A stretch of DNA of 64,000 bases from Neurospora crassa OR74A. Lineage: Eukaryota; Ascomycota; Sordariomycetes; Sordariales; Sordariaceae. The position numbers were made by a program, and so were the translations under genes. The notes under the pieces were generated by a model, which did not search any database, had not been told where the DNA came from, and saw only the letters and a list, made by a program, of their open reading frames with translations. The DNA lies in assembly GCF_000182925.2 (NCBI RefSeq), contig NC_026507.1, forward strand, positions 558,001 through 622,000, read 5' to 3'. Within the stretch, counting starts at the first letter, position 1. Each line of letters begins with the position of its first letter. Of the stretch, positions 1 through 13,347 are shown piece by piece.

Positions 1-3000
1 GCTGTGGGGATCGATCCCAGTCGTGATATCTCGGGAGTCGAGGCGGCTGTTTGGCGAGTTCTGTTTTGAGCGTGTTTTGTTTTGTAAAGTGGTAAACTTG
101 ACTATTGGTGTAATCTGAGACGATTCGACACCCCTTGGGGGTGGGGGACAGGATACCTGCTCTTGGCAAATCGTAAGGGTTAGTGTGTCTTGTTTTTTCC
201 TTTCTTTTTAAATCGACTGTGAATTTTACGTTGCAAGTGAAAAGAAGCTTAAATCTAGTGCAGTGGTGTGCGTGCGTGTGGGCTTGAGCGTTTCGACCGT
301 CGAGGCGGCGTAAGGCATTACCACCTTCACGGGGTTCCGCATGACAAGCTCAGATGGCCATCCTTGAAGGGACTGTGGACCACCCATGTGAGGTACTCCG
401 TAGCACCATATGACACCGACCACCGGCAAGTCATCTCGAATGGGTAGTGAGCTTGCGAGTAACATGTGTTCAAGTAAAGGCAACTCTGTTTGGAATTTTA
501 CAGGTGCCTGTCCTGCCATGCCATGTTGTGGCTGTGATGTGTAAGGTCGTCTACTGCCCATTATAGAGGTGTCCTGTCATCCGTCATACTGCTCTACCAT
601 AGTGTAGCAATGCCGGGCGGATTTGACGGGAATAGCCCCTCGGCTAAGATTCGGAATTACGGTGAAGAAGGGGTGTGATGGGGCAGGATCGAGGTGGAAA
701 TAATAAGAAAAGGAGCTTAGGTACCTGCAGGTTTTCTCGATCGTAGATTGTTGCGAAGAGATCGAGGTTACGGTGTCCGAGGTTGTTGAGTGGCCTCCAC
801 TTGATGTTCCCTTTTCCCGACTGCTGCCTGTGGCTGGCGAGTCATGGGAAAACTCACAAGTATCTTGAACCCTCGGAAACTTTCCAAACGGGTAGTCGTA
901 GTCAACGGTGGTTAGTGTTGTTGCTGTTTTGCGCCGAGACAATGTTAATTTCAAATAAACGTGGTGGTCTATAGAAGCGACTCGAGATTGGCGACGTGAG
1001 ATTTCCAGGAATCGTGAAAAGAGAGGATTGTCAGATTGTTGAAGGGATCGCTGGTTGGTCTCGGGCGATTTAGAGTTGGCTGCTGCTCGTCTTTCATTTC
1101 AGGCAGTGAATGTTGTGGAAAACGAAGGTTCCAGATTGCAGACTGTCAGTCACTCATCGCCGGTCGCAGCAACCAACGAACTGGGTTGAACCTGTGACGC
1201 TCGGTTCAGACGGAGAGGTTCGGACACTTTGTTGGTTGCGTTGGCTCTTCTCAGTTGGGGCCAGGTCCCCAGTCTTTCAGAAAGCCAAGTGTTGAAAGTG
1301 GAAATAAAACATTTTAGCTTGCGACTTGTCGAGCCGCTTGGCGGACTGGTTGGGGGATCGGCTGCAGGTCGATGACGACGCCAGCCAATGGCGCATGTCT
1401 CGGAATGTGGGAGACGGAGGGAGGGAGGGAGGGAGACTTCATGGAAGAGCAAGGTACCCTGAAGGTACCCTCTTTTTTTCGTCTATTATTCTTTATTTAT
1501 TTATCTTTTATTATTTTCTCCCTTGATCGTGTCTTCCAGGGAGCTACGGTACTGACGGGGGTGACCGAAAGTCAAAAGTCAAGCTTTCTTCAAGGTTCTG
1601 GTTCTGGTTCTGTTTGTTGGACGATGCAAGGCGGCGTGGTGAATGTACGTGTGTATCTTTGGTATTTTTGATACATGGGGATGAACGAAAGGCTGTAACT
1701 GCTGTAATTCCTCAAAGCTACTCAGGTACTGATCTGCTGCCTCTATCAACTCGGAGCCTCAAAGGCGCATCTCTCGAGATGGCAACCTGAGATGTTCTGC
1801 TATCCCAATACCCCGCCGGGTCGGGTGCCCGTTCGCTTGCGTTTGTGCGTTTGTGCGTTGAGGTTGACGCAAGCTCAAGGTTTTTTTTTTTAAGGTGACG
1901 ATTGAGTTGCGGTTGGAGATGATGATGGGATGGATGGATGGGGGTGGCGGCTGAAAGTGGGCCCATGTAGCTGCCGGCTTTCCATCCGTTGTTCATCAGC
2001 GCCTGCACCTCCCTTATTCACTAAAGCGAAGCCCTAGAGCCTGATATTGATGTCCTTGCCTGCTGACGAACTTAGGTACACTGCAGCATACCATCACTAA
2101 CCTAAGCAAACGCGGCACCTCTGGCTGTTATTTCCACGCAGGCAGCCACCATACTGGGCTTACGATAGATAATACTGTAGTAACATCCTTCGGCGAACAT
2201 TGAACCGAAGGAGGGAAACAAATAAACACCGGCCTAAACATTCCCGGCATAGCTACCTGAAAGTTTAGATACACCGTGATAACTTATTTCAGTTAGTTAC
2301 GGTCTCGCCAACCAGCGAAATTTGTTATCTAAACTAAACTACAGTATCCCCAGCTAGACCTCCGCGTTAGCACCATCACAGCCTCAACGAAACAAAACCA
2401 GCGCTATCCAGAATCGGGCAGTTGGTAACGTGTAGTTTATTTCCAAGCCATTAGCCAACAAGCCTATCTCCCCCAACTGAATGAGCTATGTATCGTTAGT
2501 TGATTCGTACCAACGAGATCGCCCCCCGGTCACCTTCAAAATATAGTAATCAAAATCAGGGGTCGGTACTTGAACTCGCTGCAAGCTACACCACATTTGT
2601 CTGTACGTTGGTTGGGGCGACATTACATCCGCTCTGCAGCCCGCTTACATACTACATATAGTAGACGCTTGTTGCCCGCGCTCCCTGTGCCCTGCCCTGT
2701 GGTGGCAGCAGTTGGTGGTGATCTCCCGTCAGTCAGCGCCTCGCAGCAGGCCTTCACTTTACATGCCGTATGCTGTATGTACAAGTATCCTGGTGTATGG
2801 ACGGGATTGATGGACAGATGGATAGACACATGATGATGGCACACAAAGTGCAACAAGCGAATAACCGGAGAGTTTTGTTGGTAGGTTGGTCGTGAGATTT
2901 GTCGGTTGGTTTAACCTACCTAATCAAAGAGGTAATCGATCTTTCTTGCTTGGGCCGGACATCAGTCAGTCAAGTCAAGTCATCCAGGCAAGCAACCACC

Positions 3001-6000
3001 CTTTTCTTTGACTTGCATCGCACAGCTGTCACCCTCAACCATGTCGGTATGCTTGTTCCCTTGATGTTGTGCTACCGCTTCGTAGCAGGTATGCCGTGCA
3101 GTGTGTATGGTATGTACATTGCCCAACGAGCCCCGTGTCAAAGGACGACAACACTGGTCAGCAGTCACGCAATCGGCAATAGAGATAACCAACACGAGCC
3201 GTGTTGGCACGGCCGCAGCAATATCCAATTCTCTCCCAACGAGCCTACAAAAAAAGAGAAAGGGGGTGTCACACGGACGGGCAGTCAGTTTGTCCGTTCG
3301 TTCGTTCGTTCGTTCCTGTTGGCTCTTGTTATTGACGAACAATCCATCCATCTCGCTTTTTTCCAAAGCCAAATTCGAGGCCAAGGAGCCCAGCTAATGC
3401 TTGGTCTGCTTGGCCGGAGCTTATAGCCTTGGCTTTGGGGAGGGGTAATCTTCGGCTGAACAAGACGGGACGCAAGGGGAGGGAACATCAAAACAAAGGG
3501 AACAAGCAGTTGGGAGAAGGGGCCTTTTTCGAGCAGCAGAGAGCGGCAGAAGAAGGAAAAAAAAGCGGCGCCCTTCAGTGCAACCAAGTGGGACCCCTGC
3601 ACCGGCGGAATTGACATGGGAATATCATCGGAAAATCAAGCTTATTTTTCTGCGACGCTTGCAACGCTTGTACGTAACGCTGACAAGGCCTGGAATGGGT
3701 CGGACTGGGCATTTCTTGGTGGTTGTTTGGAGTCGAGTGCCCCATCTGGTGTCCATCCCGTCGAACCCGCTTCGCCAACCACGCAAAGGTCCAGTGTGTG
3801 CTCTGATAATATCCGGGGGTCCAGGGAGGAGTCGAGACGGGCTTGGCGATGCTCCGGAATAAGCTCGGTGGGACGACTCGTGACTTGTTTCGCCATTTTC
3901 CCTTCCCCTTTGCTGCTTTTTGGATGACTGTGACGGTGGTGGTGCCCCTCCCCCTTATTTTCTTGTCATGGCGTAATCTGCCACTTTGCTGTGGTGTAGC
4001 GAGCAATGCAGATTCCCGGCCACAATCTCCTGGGAACTTGACCCTTTTTCCTTCGGCCGTGTGTTTGGAAGTTGGAGACGGTGACGGCAAGTGGAATGTC
4101 GGGAGCCGAAGAAGCGAGAGTGATACGACCACAAGACCATCGAGGTACCCGTGGAATACTACGTACCCGTGGAATACGTGCGGAATGTTCGGGCATTGAT
4201 TAATCCACAATAAGGACAAGAGAAGATTTTGAAGCAATTCTCTACACGGCGGCCCAGGGCAGGACCATGTTGAACGTCCGTGCTTCAGTTGCTTTGGACC
4301 TAGTTTTGTCGGGTACGTACACTGCTCTTCCTCGTAGGTACTAACTGCTACACCCACCCTCCACCGTCACGACCGGCGTGGTCTCCACTGAAAATGTCCT
4401 GTCGGTCAGTGTTGACATTTTTGGGAGAAATCATCGGTGAATTTTTTTCATTTTCGTCTCGCACAACTTTGTTTTTTCTGTCATCTGTTGATCCGCGTGC
4501 CCCGGCCTTCCATGTGTTGTCGTTGTCTCTGTTGTCCTTGATAGATGGGTGTACTTCGTTGTGGGAGTACCTGTGTGTAAAAAGGTCCCTTCCCCGAGTG
4601 GAAATCACAAAATGCTGAATTAAACGTTAACTTTGTGGAGTCGCACTTCCCATTGTGTCAGTTGCAAGAGTGGACTCTCCATTTCTTGGCGTATCCACAG
4701 ACTGCATGTAGAAAAGCTTGGCGGTTCTGAACGGAACTTGGCGGCAGTTGGAAGGGGAAGGTGGGACTCGGTCCAGGGCTCAAGGCTGTCATGAGAGCAA
4801 CAGAAAAAAAAAAACAGATTTTGCTCCGCTTCCCCAAGAATGCCCACTCTGTGCCTCCAGCTCGGCCGATTCAGCCCTTGAACAACGCGAAACGTTCAAC
4901 GTGTTGTTTTGCGATAGCCCGAGCCGCAAGGCCGAGAAACAGAGAGGTATCCACCATTCCGTGTCAATCAGGTACGTGTACGCACAACTGGAAGGTGACG
5001 ACGACGACGACGACCGACTCGGAGGGGTACCAAGTTTAGTACATGTAATTCTGCCACCCGTTACCGTACCATACGATACACTACACCACACCACATACCT
5101 TACCAAGAATCGGCCAAGAAGAGGAGTCTGGTTAAGCATGATTTTAAGCGTCAATGTCACCATCTCCATTGGCCGTCCTGTCCGTACTAGCAAGTCAGGT
5201 ACCCACGGATCCGAGCGTCCGATTGTCCCGATAGCGGCCTCTACACTAATTGTGACGGCATGACGGCATTTCTGTCGCTTATTTCATTAGAAAGACAGAC
5301 AGCGAGTTCGGGGCTTTCACTTCAACTCCAAGACAGCGCCGAGCCAGCCATCTGACGGCGGCAACACCAAGACGCAGCATCGCGCCCATTGTTCCACACA
5401 CCAATCTCACAGCAAACATCGGCCATCATCGCACCGCATCATGCTCTGACATGACAGCAGTCTGCCGAGGTCATACCGGTCACACGGAATTTTTCCAATT
5501 TCCAACGACATCAAGACCAAACCTTTGAAGAAATTGATATCCAGAGCCGTCGATGGCCGCCACGGTTAATTCGGCACAGCACTTGCACTTTTCAACCCGT
5601 TTAGATGAGTCTGCATGGTTCTTTCAACGAGTTGAGTGATGACCTCAGCTTCAGTGATTGGAGCTGTCCGTCACACTGGAACCCAATGGCTTCATTTCGT
5701 TGCCCATGTGGGAGGGTGAAGCCCATGCGTGGCGCTGACTATATGCTACAATACCAACACGATCACTTCGCTACCTGTCACGGAGCACACTGGCATCGGT
5801 GCTGCCTGCCCTGTGTCTGTACACCTCCCATCACATGGGGTATATACTAGTGGTCAGGTCAGCTATTCCAGAAAGGGTCACCTACAGTACTCGCAACGAT
5901 ATGCTCAAGTGTTAAAAGTGCAAGTAGTTTTCTCACCTCGTGCAGACTTGCCACATAGAAGCGGCTCAGACATGAGACTAGCCAAGGGCCCGGTCACAGT

Positions 6001-8669
6001 CGTCTGAATAAGGTTAACAAAGACGCGATAATGCGGCGCACCACCCGGTTCATGCCCCCTTCTGTTCTTCCTGACTTGCAGGCTCGGACTCTGACTTTGA
6101 AAACGACCAATCGAAAGCGAGCCGTGGCGTCGCTCATTCGAACATGACACTTTCAGCCAGAACATCGCTTCACGCTTGACGTGCCGTGGTTGGGTGGGTG
6201 GCGTCCCATGTCATACGGCATGGTTGATGAATGGTCTTGCTTCCCCCCCTCAAATGATGGACACCTTTTGACCAGATCTCATCATCTCACTCTGTTGGGG
6301 TCAATGTGTCGTACAAAATAGGCGATCAGGCGGCTATCCTGTTTCGCACTACAACCGCATCAATCACTTTTGCAGCCTTGCTTGAAGTCGCCGAGCTTAT
6401 TCCGTCATATCAATGTTTGATTGTCCGGCACTTGTTGGATGGTTACACGCGGGCAGTTGAATCTCTATAGACAGTAAGCCTGACCAGTTGATGAACAGAG
6501 GGAACGTTGATAAGCTCTCGTCTTTCCCTTCAACGAAAGTTGGGACACATGAACAAGAAGACTCGCAATGTCCGACATATAACCACCTCGATACACAATA
6601 CACAAAGAGATTCTATCCTTCCTTGTCCATTCTCAGACACATCGGATGTCGCCTTTCGGACGTAACATGTTCCATCCATTTCCTTGAGTGCAAACATCAC
6701 ACACCTTGCTTGCGATACATTGAAGGACCGACCTCTCTCTCTCTCTCCTCTCCTGTCTCACAGTTGTACTTGGCCGTTGAACAAGCAAGTCTAGGTATGT
6801 AGGTAACAAGCACTTTTCTAACAAGCCCGTCGGATGCCGACCTTGTGGACACCGCACCTCGTACATAGTAGACAGTAAGAGGTAAGGATGGGGACAATTG
6901 AACGGATTACAATCTAGAACGGTCTGACTAGATTATACACAGATTAACAGAAGTTGGGAAAAAGTAAGTAGGTAAGTAGCCGTTACCGCCACATCGCACA
7001 TCGCACAATCTTGATGCTGGCGACAGTGGGCAGGCAGGCAGGCAGGCAGCGGGCGATTCGTTAACGACTAGACTACACTGTAACTTTATATAAATGGAAG
7101 GTAACTGTCCTGTCCTGTCATGTCATGTCCAAAAAAGAAAAAGTATCAGCTGAGATAAAGCCACCGACCGACGGGCGGGAGACGTGGAGGTGGGGCCGCC
7201 GGCCGACCAACGATCAAAGACCGGAATGATGAGCTAGACATTGGATGCCGTTGGACCACCGCGTCCGTTCGTTTCCATTTTTTTTTTTTTTCGGTGTGGA
7301 AATAGCTTCCATTTTTTTATGTTTTATTTATTTTCGGTACAATAAGCCGAGGTAACGACATGGTGTACCATCAAAGATTCAAGGGCCATAGCCCGGCCTT
7401 TATTCACGGCACGTGTCTGGAACCCCCCAAAAATGGATAAACAGGAGAAGGAATGTGGAGTTTTCCCATCCCCTCCCTTCTTTAGGTAACTTCCCTTCCA
7501 TCCCATCATAGCCAGTCATTGTACCTCGGTTCGCTTGCCCTGCGTTGCGCGGTGGCGGCATGCCAGGCAGGCGAAACGATTGCGATACGCGCGCCAACAC
7601 ACACAACTTACCGAACCTTATTTACACGTCCTGCCGTACAACTATGTAAGTAAGGTGGCTTTACATACCGCCGCGACCGCCGCGACCGCCGTCGCTGCCC
7701 TAGGGCGTTCGTTCAATGGAGGCACAGTAGTGTACGGTAGTTAATTATACGTGCAGGTCGGGTATGTGTACCTAAAAGATTGTCGCTGTATGTTACTGTT
7801 CTTCTGTTGTATACACTTTGGTAGGTAGGTACCTAGATATGTTAAAATTGCCATCGCAAGCGATCATCAAAAAGTGCAACACCTACATGTACGTGCTGTA
7901 CGTACTGTAAGTCGGTAACAATCATCCGATGCCCCCCCAAAACATTCCCGTCGAGAAGGAGAGAGACGAGCGAGATGAGATGAGGCGAACTTATCACACA
8001 CCAATATCAGTAGGTACATACCGCACGGTTTTATGGTAGCGAGGTGTGATGTTGCTTGTCCGCGGTATTCCCGAACATTGAAACATTAGACAGAAGTTGA
8101 GAGTCATGTCAGCGTCGAACTTTTGAACCTGCCTGTCCAACCTAGAGGTCCAGTACCGTTGCAATGGATGATCATTGGTGCCTTGTCCGCTGAGTGCTGA
8201 GCCAGAGATAAAGCTACCTACCTACGGTAGTGGTCAGACAAGGCGAAGATTGAGATTGGTTTCTGTTAGTTGTTGATAGCCTTTTATACCTAGGTAAGTA
8301 GCTAGGCACCTATGTAAATGTACAATACCGACACCGGCCTGGCAACAGGAACTGTGCAGAGACTTATGGGGATAGCACCTTCCATAAGAAGCTTCCCGGC
8401 TTCATAAAGAGGCGAAGAAGTGCATCGACAAAAGAGGAGAAGAAATAAAGAAAAGTGGAAAGCTCCAGTCCAAATGCAAACTTTCACACCTACCTAGTTC
8501 TGCTGCTGTTACGTAAGTTGCCTGCGAAATGCAAAGTGCAGACCGCAGCTGCTCTATAAAGTACCTAGGTATGCTACACTTCGTTTCTTTTCAAGAACAT
8601 CGAGCATATGGCAGACTCCGCCTGCCTGCCTGCCATGTCAACTCTTGCATCGCTGAGAGCTGTCAAACT
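1..8669. other. Long gene-free stretch (left part)
   Basis: No reading frame here resembles a known protein, and the longest open frames lack codon bias, splice signals or domain content. The stretch holds simple repeats: (TTCG)n at 3296-3315, (GGCA)n at 7029-7049, a CT run near 6735-6750, many scattered TAGGTA/ACCTACCT words, and a 14-bp direct repeat TACCCGTGGAATAC near 4146-4180. It may be the 5' regulatory region or long leader of a gene left of the window, but nothing seen here proves that. No tRNA or 5S rRNA gene was recognised. Confidence 0.6.
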
Positions 8670-8671
8670 TA

Positions 8672-9164
8672 CAATCCCGTGTCAAAAAAAACGACCAACT
8701 ATTTTTTCCCCGCAAAAAGGGCCAAAACTCAGCTTCTTCAACTCTTAATATCTCAACGAAACTTAGTGCAAAACTCAGTCTACTATTAAGTCAAATATAT
8801 CTTTGAGAGAAAATGTTAATACAAGTTGTCCGGAAGGATACAATTGAAGGGGGCGCGAAAGCGGAAGTACCAAAGTAACTTTTCGAAAAGCGTCTCAAAT
8901 TCTACCCACTATAATACACTATAAGTCCACTATAACGAAATATCATTTTCGTACTCTTATTTGGTCAGTTATCATCACACCAGTAGGAAAAAAAAGTTGA
9001 TTCCAGACCTAGATCTAGTAAGTAGGATCATTTACCTATGTCCTTCCCAAGTGCATTTAATTTTGGAAGATATTTGAATGCAAAAACCAAAGAGTGATAG
9101 AGTTGAGTTTTGGCCCTTTTTGCGGGTAAAAAAATAGTTGGTCGTTTTTTTTGGCGCCCCACTG
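8672..9164. mobile_element. MITE with ~62-bp terminal inverted repeats (Tc1/mariner-pogo type)
   Basis: The left arm 8682-8731 and right arm 9103-9152 are near-perfect reverse complements, sharing cores such as AACGACCAACTATTTTTT and GCAAAAAGGGCCAAAACTCA. Outside them lie 12-bp tips: the right tip read inward is CAGTGGGGCGCC and the left is CAATCCCGTGTC. The element is bounded by TA on both sides (8670-8671 and 9165-9166), the target duplication of Tc1/mariner/pogo elements, and a CAGT terminus is common in that superfamily. The 493-bp interior is AT-rich and has no coding capacity, so it would be a non-autonomous element moved in trans. The tip mismatches include G-to-A and C-to-T changes that could be RIP or age. 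I do not recognise it as a named Neurospora family. Confidence 0.85.
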
Positions 9165-11105
9165 TACCGGTACTTCTACCTTGGATAGTATATGTAGAAT
9201 GACTAAAAAAAAAAAAAAAAACTTACCGTCCTCCCTTCTTCATCACTTCCCTCGTTCTCTGGGCTTCAACAGCTGAGCATTGCTATATTGTCAAAAGTCC
9301 GGAGCCAAAATTTTCTGCGGGTTCAAACTCTAGGTACCTACCTGTAACAGATGTAATAGTATGGCACGTAACGAAAAAAAAGGCCGACGGCGCCGGATCG
9401 GCAACGTTACAAATCCCCCCCCATGCCGTGGTCTATGGTCCCTAGTCGCAGGGTCGCCCCTGAATCCCGCCCTGCCCGTCCAGAATCGGAGATAGAAAGG
9501 CCCGGTTAACGATACCAAGGAAAAGAAAGAGCACCTCCTTAGCGTAAACTGATGGGTGTACCTTTACAGGACGTACAAAATCTACAAAGATGCAACTCCT
9601 AATCTAGTTCTTTGATACAATAAAGTGGCATGTGGTGTATAATGCTGGAAGCCTAGAGGTAGCCTATCCTACCTAGGTAGGTAGGTATCTTTCATACCCT
9701 GCAATAGGTAGGTAGGTAGGTAGGTAGATCGGTTGATCGGCATCCATTTACTGAATACAATCCAATACAGCAATACAGCAGCCCGGTAACTTTCGCAACC
9801 GCCCTGAATTGTAGGTAGGTACGGTACTGCACGCTTGAGCTTATTTCGACCTCCCAGCCCGGGCAGTCTTCAAGTCTATGTATGTAGGCGGCATTAAGCA
9901 GGGCACAGCAAAGCACAACAGGGGCACCCACCACTGTTACTTTAATTCGCCTTGGATGGAATGTTATGTATCTTACTTATCCCAAAAGATGTATTCCTTG
10001 CGAACGAAACCCTTTCTCTCGGTCCTGATTCGGGATTGTGGACGATGAACGTTTTTTTTTTTTTTTTTTTTTACTTCCAAGAGAAAAATCTACGAAAGCT
10101 CGGAAAGATCGGATCGTGGAAGCAGGAATGATGCCTGTTCTCTCTATCAGATGTACTTGTCACGTACTGAATACCGAGAGCGTTCATACTTCACAGGAAT
10201 GTCGATATCGGAGACTGAGCCTTATCATCCACATTCCAAAATATCCAAGAAAGCCAAGCAGAAGCCAAGCAGAAGCCACTCACCCGATGACGAAGCCTCA
10301 TTCATCATCGTTCGTACCACTCGTTCGTGGCTTTCTTTCCATATCAGCCAAGAACGGCTAGGCTCATCACTACAATCATTGCATGCATTGTGTCGTTATC
10401 TGCTGAGTGGCTTGGCTGTGCGAGCCATATTCTAGAGCCCGACTCGTTGCCACAACAAGAACAAGAGCAGGCAGGCTTACGTGTAGGCTTTGGTCGTCCG
10501 TCCCAAGCGGCTTTGAGCTGAACCAAGCAACGATGGACCAGCTAGCCAACCAACCAACAAATTAAGCAACCGTCCAGCTGGTCCAACCAACGAACAAACG
10601 AACATGAGCCATCAAACCAACTTACTAACCAACTAACTAATCATGAGAATAATCAATGAATGAGCCTCAATAGGCAAAGTCCCACGAGCTATGACTAAAC
10701 CCGAGTCCGAGCGGAGATTCGGAATGTTCCAACTTGGATAACTAAACGCCCGCTTACTAAACGGCTGAAAGCCAGCTTCGTTAGGCTTTATTCTCACACT
10801 TTCTCGTGGGAAGAGGCCTGTCTGGGTTCCGTTATTCGCCGACCCCGGATGGATGAACTGTGACTACCTACAGTGCAGTCAGCAAGGATGTGCGGTATAA
10901 ACTTTATGTCAGTGTAGTGTAAAAAAAAGACCTAATCGCGAAGACCCCGCTATAATCCATCGTCGGTCCATATCGGGCAACTGAATACTGACTTGAAAGC
11001 TTTACACTAGCTCCCGCTATGTTACAGTGATATGGTGTAATGACCGACGGATGTACATACTGCAAAGAACTTTTCTAGTGTAGTGTAATGAATAATACGT
11101 GCACT

Positions 11106-11124
11106 CCCCCCCCCCCCCCCCCCC
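11106..11124. repeat. Poly-C tract, 19 nt
   Basis: An uninterrupted run of 19 C followed by a CT dinucleotide run. A second run of 23 C lies at 11,686-11,708. Both are prone to length error in sequencing. Confidence 0.9.
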
Positions 11125-11685
11125 TCTCTCTCTTAGGAATCGATACTGATGATGGCTGATCCTGAATAAGGTATTTTTGGTGACAAAATAGAAATGAGAC
11201 AGGATGAAAAAAACAAAACATCATCGGACGCCAACGACATTAGCGTTTCTTGGGCTTTACTTGGCGGGACGATCACCCACGCTGCGCCGACACTCCGTCC
11301 CAACGCTCGCTCACTCGCTACATACGTGTCGCTGAAGACTCCAGGCGAGTCTTCCTTCAGGTTGACGATGTTCTGGGCTATGTAGTGTAAGCAGAGAAAA
11401 GCATTGGCAACGCTCTCAAGTAGTCATGAAAAGAATACCTAGACGTACCTAATGACGGGAGCCTGGAAATATCCGGTAAGTTAAAGGAAGATCAACCGGT
11501 GAGCCAAAAGAATGAGAACTGCAGGTGCAATTGGAAAGGAACTTCCCACCCATCAAGGCCGCCGCCGATCGGCATCCCGTCCCATGCCCCATGCCAGGTT
11601 GTCAAAGTAAGGTTAAATTCTTACCGCGCACATCCGAGTTCCCGCTTTCAGTCCCCTCGTTCGCTGCCCAGGTGGCCACCATGAA

Positions 11686-11708
11686 CCCCCCCCCCCCCCC
11701 CCCCCCCC
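11686..11708. repeat. Poly-C tract, 23 nt
   Basis: Uninterrupted 23-C homopolymer in non-coding DNA. Its length may be unreliable. Confidence 0.9.
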
Positions 11709-13309
11709 AGACCCAATAGTGTACACTAAGGCATCGAGTTGCCCGATTTGCTGTTCTCCTGATAATATCCGTGACGAGCTATGCCGCAAAGGGAAGGAGA
11801 TCTCACCGTTCGCAGGCAGCTTAGCAATCAACTAACTGCTCCTCCACTGACTAAAAATGGGTGTGCATTGAAATTGCAAATCGAATTTCATTAGGCCCGT
11901 CGAAAGAACAATCTTGACGGTCAGCTGCCTTCGAGAGTTCCTCACCGGCGTGAGGCCGCCTGTTGGCTAGTGCAGGTACTACGATAAACTATCAGCGGTA
12001 GGTAGGATCGTCCGGGGATAAACTTAATCCCAACCAACATACCTGCCGCGATTTCAACATTTATTAAGTTTGTCATGGACCGGGGAGGTTTGACACATGG
12101 AAACAGAAACGAGACGGGACGTTGATGTGACGGTAACGGTAACAGCACCCGCATCGTGTTGGTGAGACCATAAAGACACCCCGCCGAGAGGTGTTGCGTA
12201 TCGGGCTGGGAGCCTGGAGTGTCTCGGCCGTTCTTGGCCGAAGTTTGGCCAAACTAGACCGTTGTTGCGCCGCCTTATGCTTACGGCGTCGACCGGGCTT
12301 GGCCGGGATCCTTTAATCTGGCGATCGGCGCATCTCCGTAGGAGGTTTCGGCTGGTCGTTTTGTTTCGACCCCGTACCTCTGTCCAAATAAATTTGTTGT
12401 CACTCGGAGTTTCGTGGCCTTTTATGATCGGCAGGGATGACTGTTACCGGCACTTGGCAAGCGCTCAATCTGTCAAGAGGTATCAGTCCATGACTAGCAA
12501 GACATATCATTCGCGAACCACCGTTACCACCAATGCAACAAGGCAAATGACAGCGAAACCTTATATGTGCCGTGCGTATCCGACTCATCCGCTATGTTCA
12601 CTTGTTCGCATCATGTGTGTTGCGGTACCATTCGATAGAGTAAAGGGAGAACGGTAATGGTAGCGAGCTGGATCGGGGCCTATACACCACCTTTTTGGCC
12701 ATCCAAAGATGACGACGATGTATCCGTTATGTGCTTAGTTGACCAGCTGACAAATGCAATCAAGGGACCAAGAAGCAACACTGTTGAACATCGTCTGACC
12801 ATGGCAGCAGCCAAGCGATCCCAAGCAAGCCAAGTAATTAGGACGACCGAATCAAGCTGAGAAGACCATTAGAATTAGAGGGAGTAATCACACTCACTCA
12901 CTCACCATTGATCACCACACCAACCATCACTGGCAGTGATAAGCCCCAAGAACGCCACCAACAGGCTCAAGTCCCGTCCGCCTCTTTTTGGGTATGCTCA
13001 TGGCATCCTCGTGGCAATTCCATGGCAACCTCATGGCAACCTCATGGCAGCCTGCTGAGTACCTAGCTTGTCTGCTGGATCTCGCCCGGATAAGGTTCAT
13101 CTACTTACTGACCTTCCCGCCCAGTCGCTGGCTTAAACTAGAACCATGCCATGCCGTGCTAGGTCATACCTAGACCCTTTCATGTGGCGTCGGCGTGTAG
13201 GGCTTCTTTAGGGTAGCATTGGATGGGATTGGCAAGCAACGAAAAGCCACAAGGCGCTTTCGCTGCCGGGTAGTGACTCCCGCTCGCTTGATCGGGGTAA
13301 AACTGGAAT

Positions 13310-13347
13310 GGCTGGCTGGCTGGCTGGCTGGCCGGCTGGCTGGCTGG
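13310..13347. repeat. (GGCT)n microsatellite
   Basis: About nine GGCT tetramers with one interruption (GGCC), in non-coding DNA. Confidence 0.9.

Noticed and set aside
1-40. GGGATCGATCCC resembling a tRNA T-arm at the window start
   Set aside because: Simple palindrome. The loop lacks the TTC/GTTCGA pattern and no other tRNA arms are present.
2258-2340. AGTTTAGATA / TATCTAAACT inverted pair
   Set aside because: 10-bp arms without target duplication or longer complementarity. Not enough to call an element.
3575-4357. 260-codon minus-strand frame in the gene-free left part
   Set aside because: No domain, no family resemblance and no splice context. It overlaps other equally weak frames.
10681-10810. 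Short inverted words CCCACGAG / CTCGTGGG
   Set aside because: Only 8-9 bp arms over 120 bp with no TA flank or further complementarity, so chance is likely.
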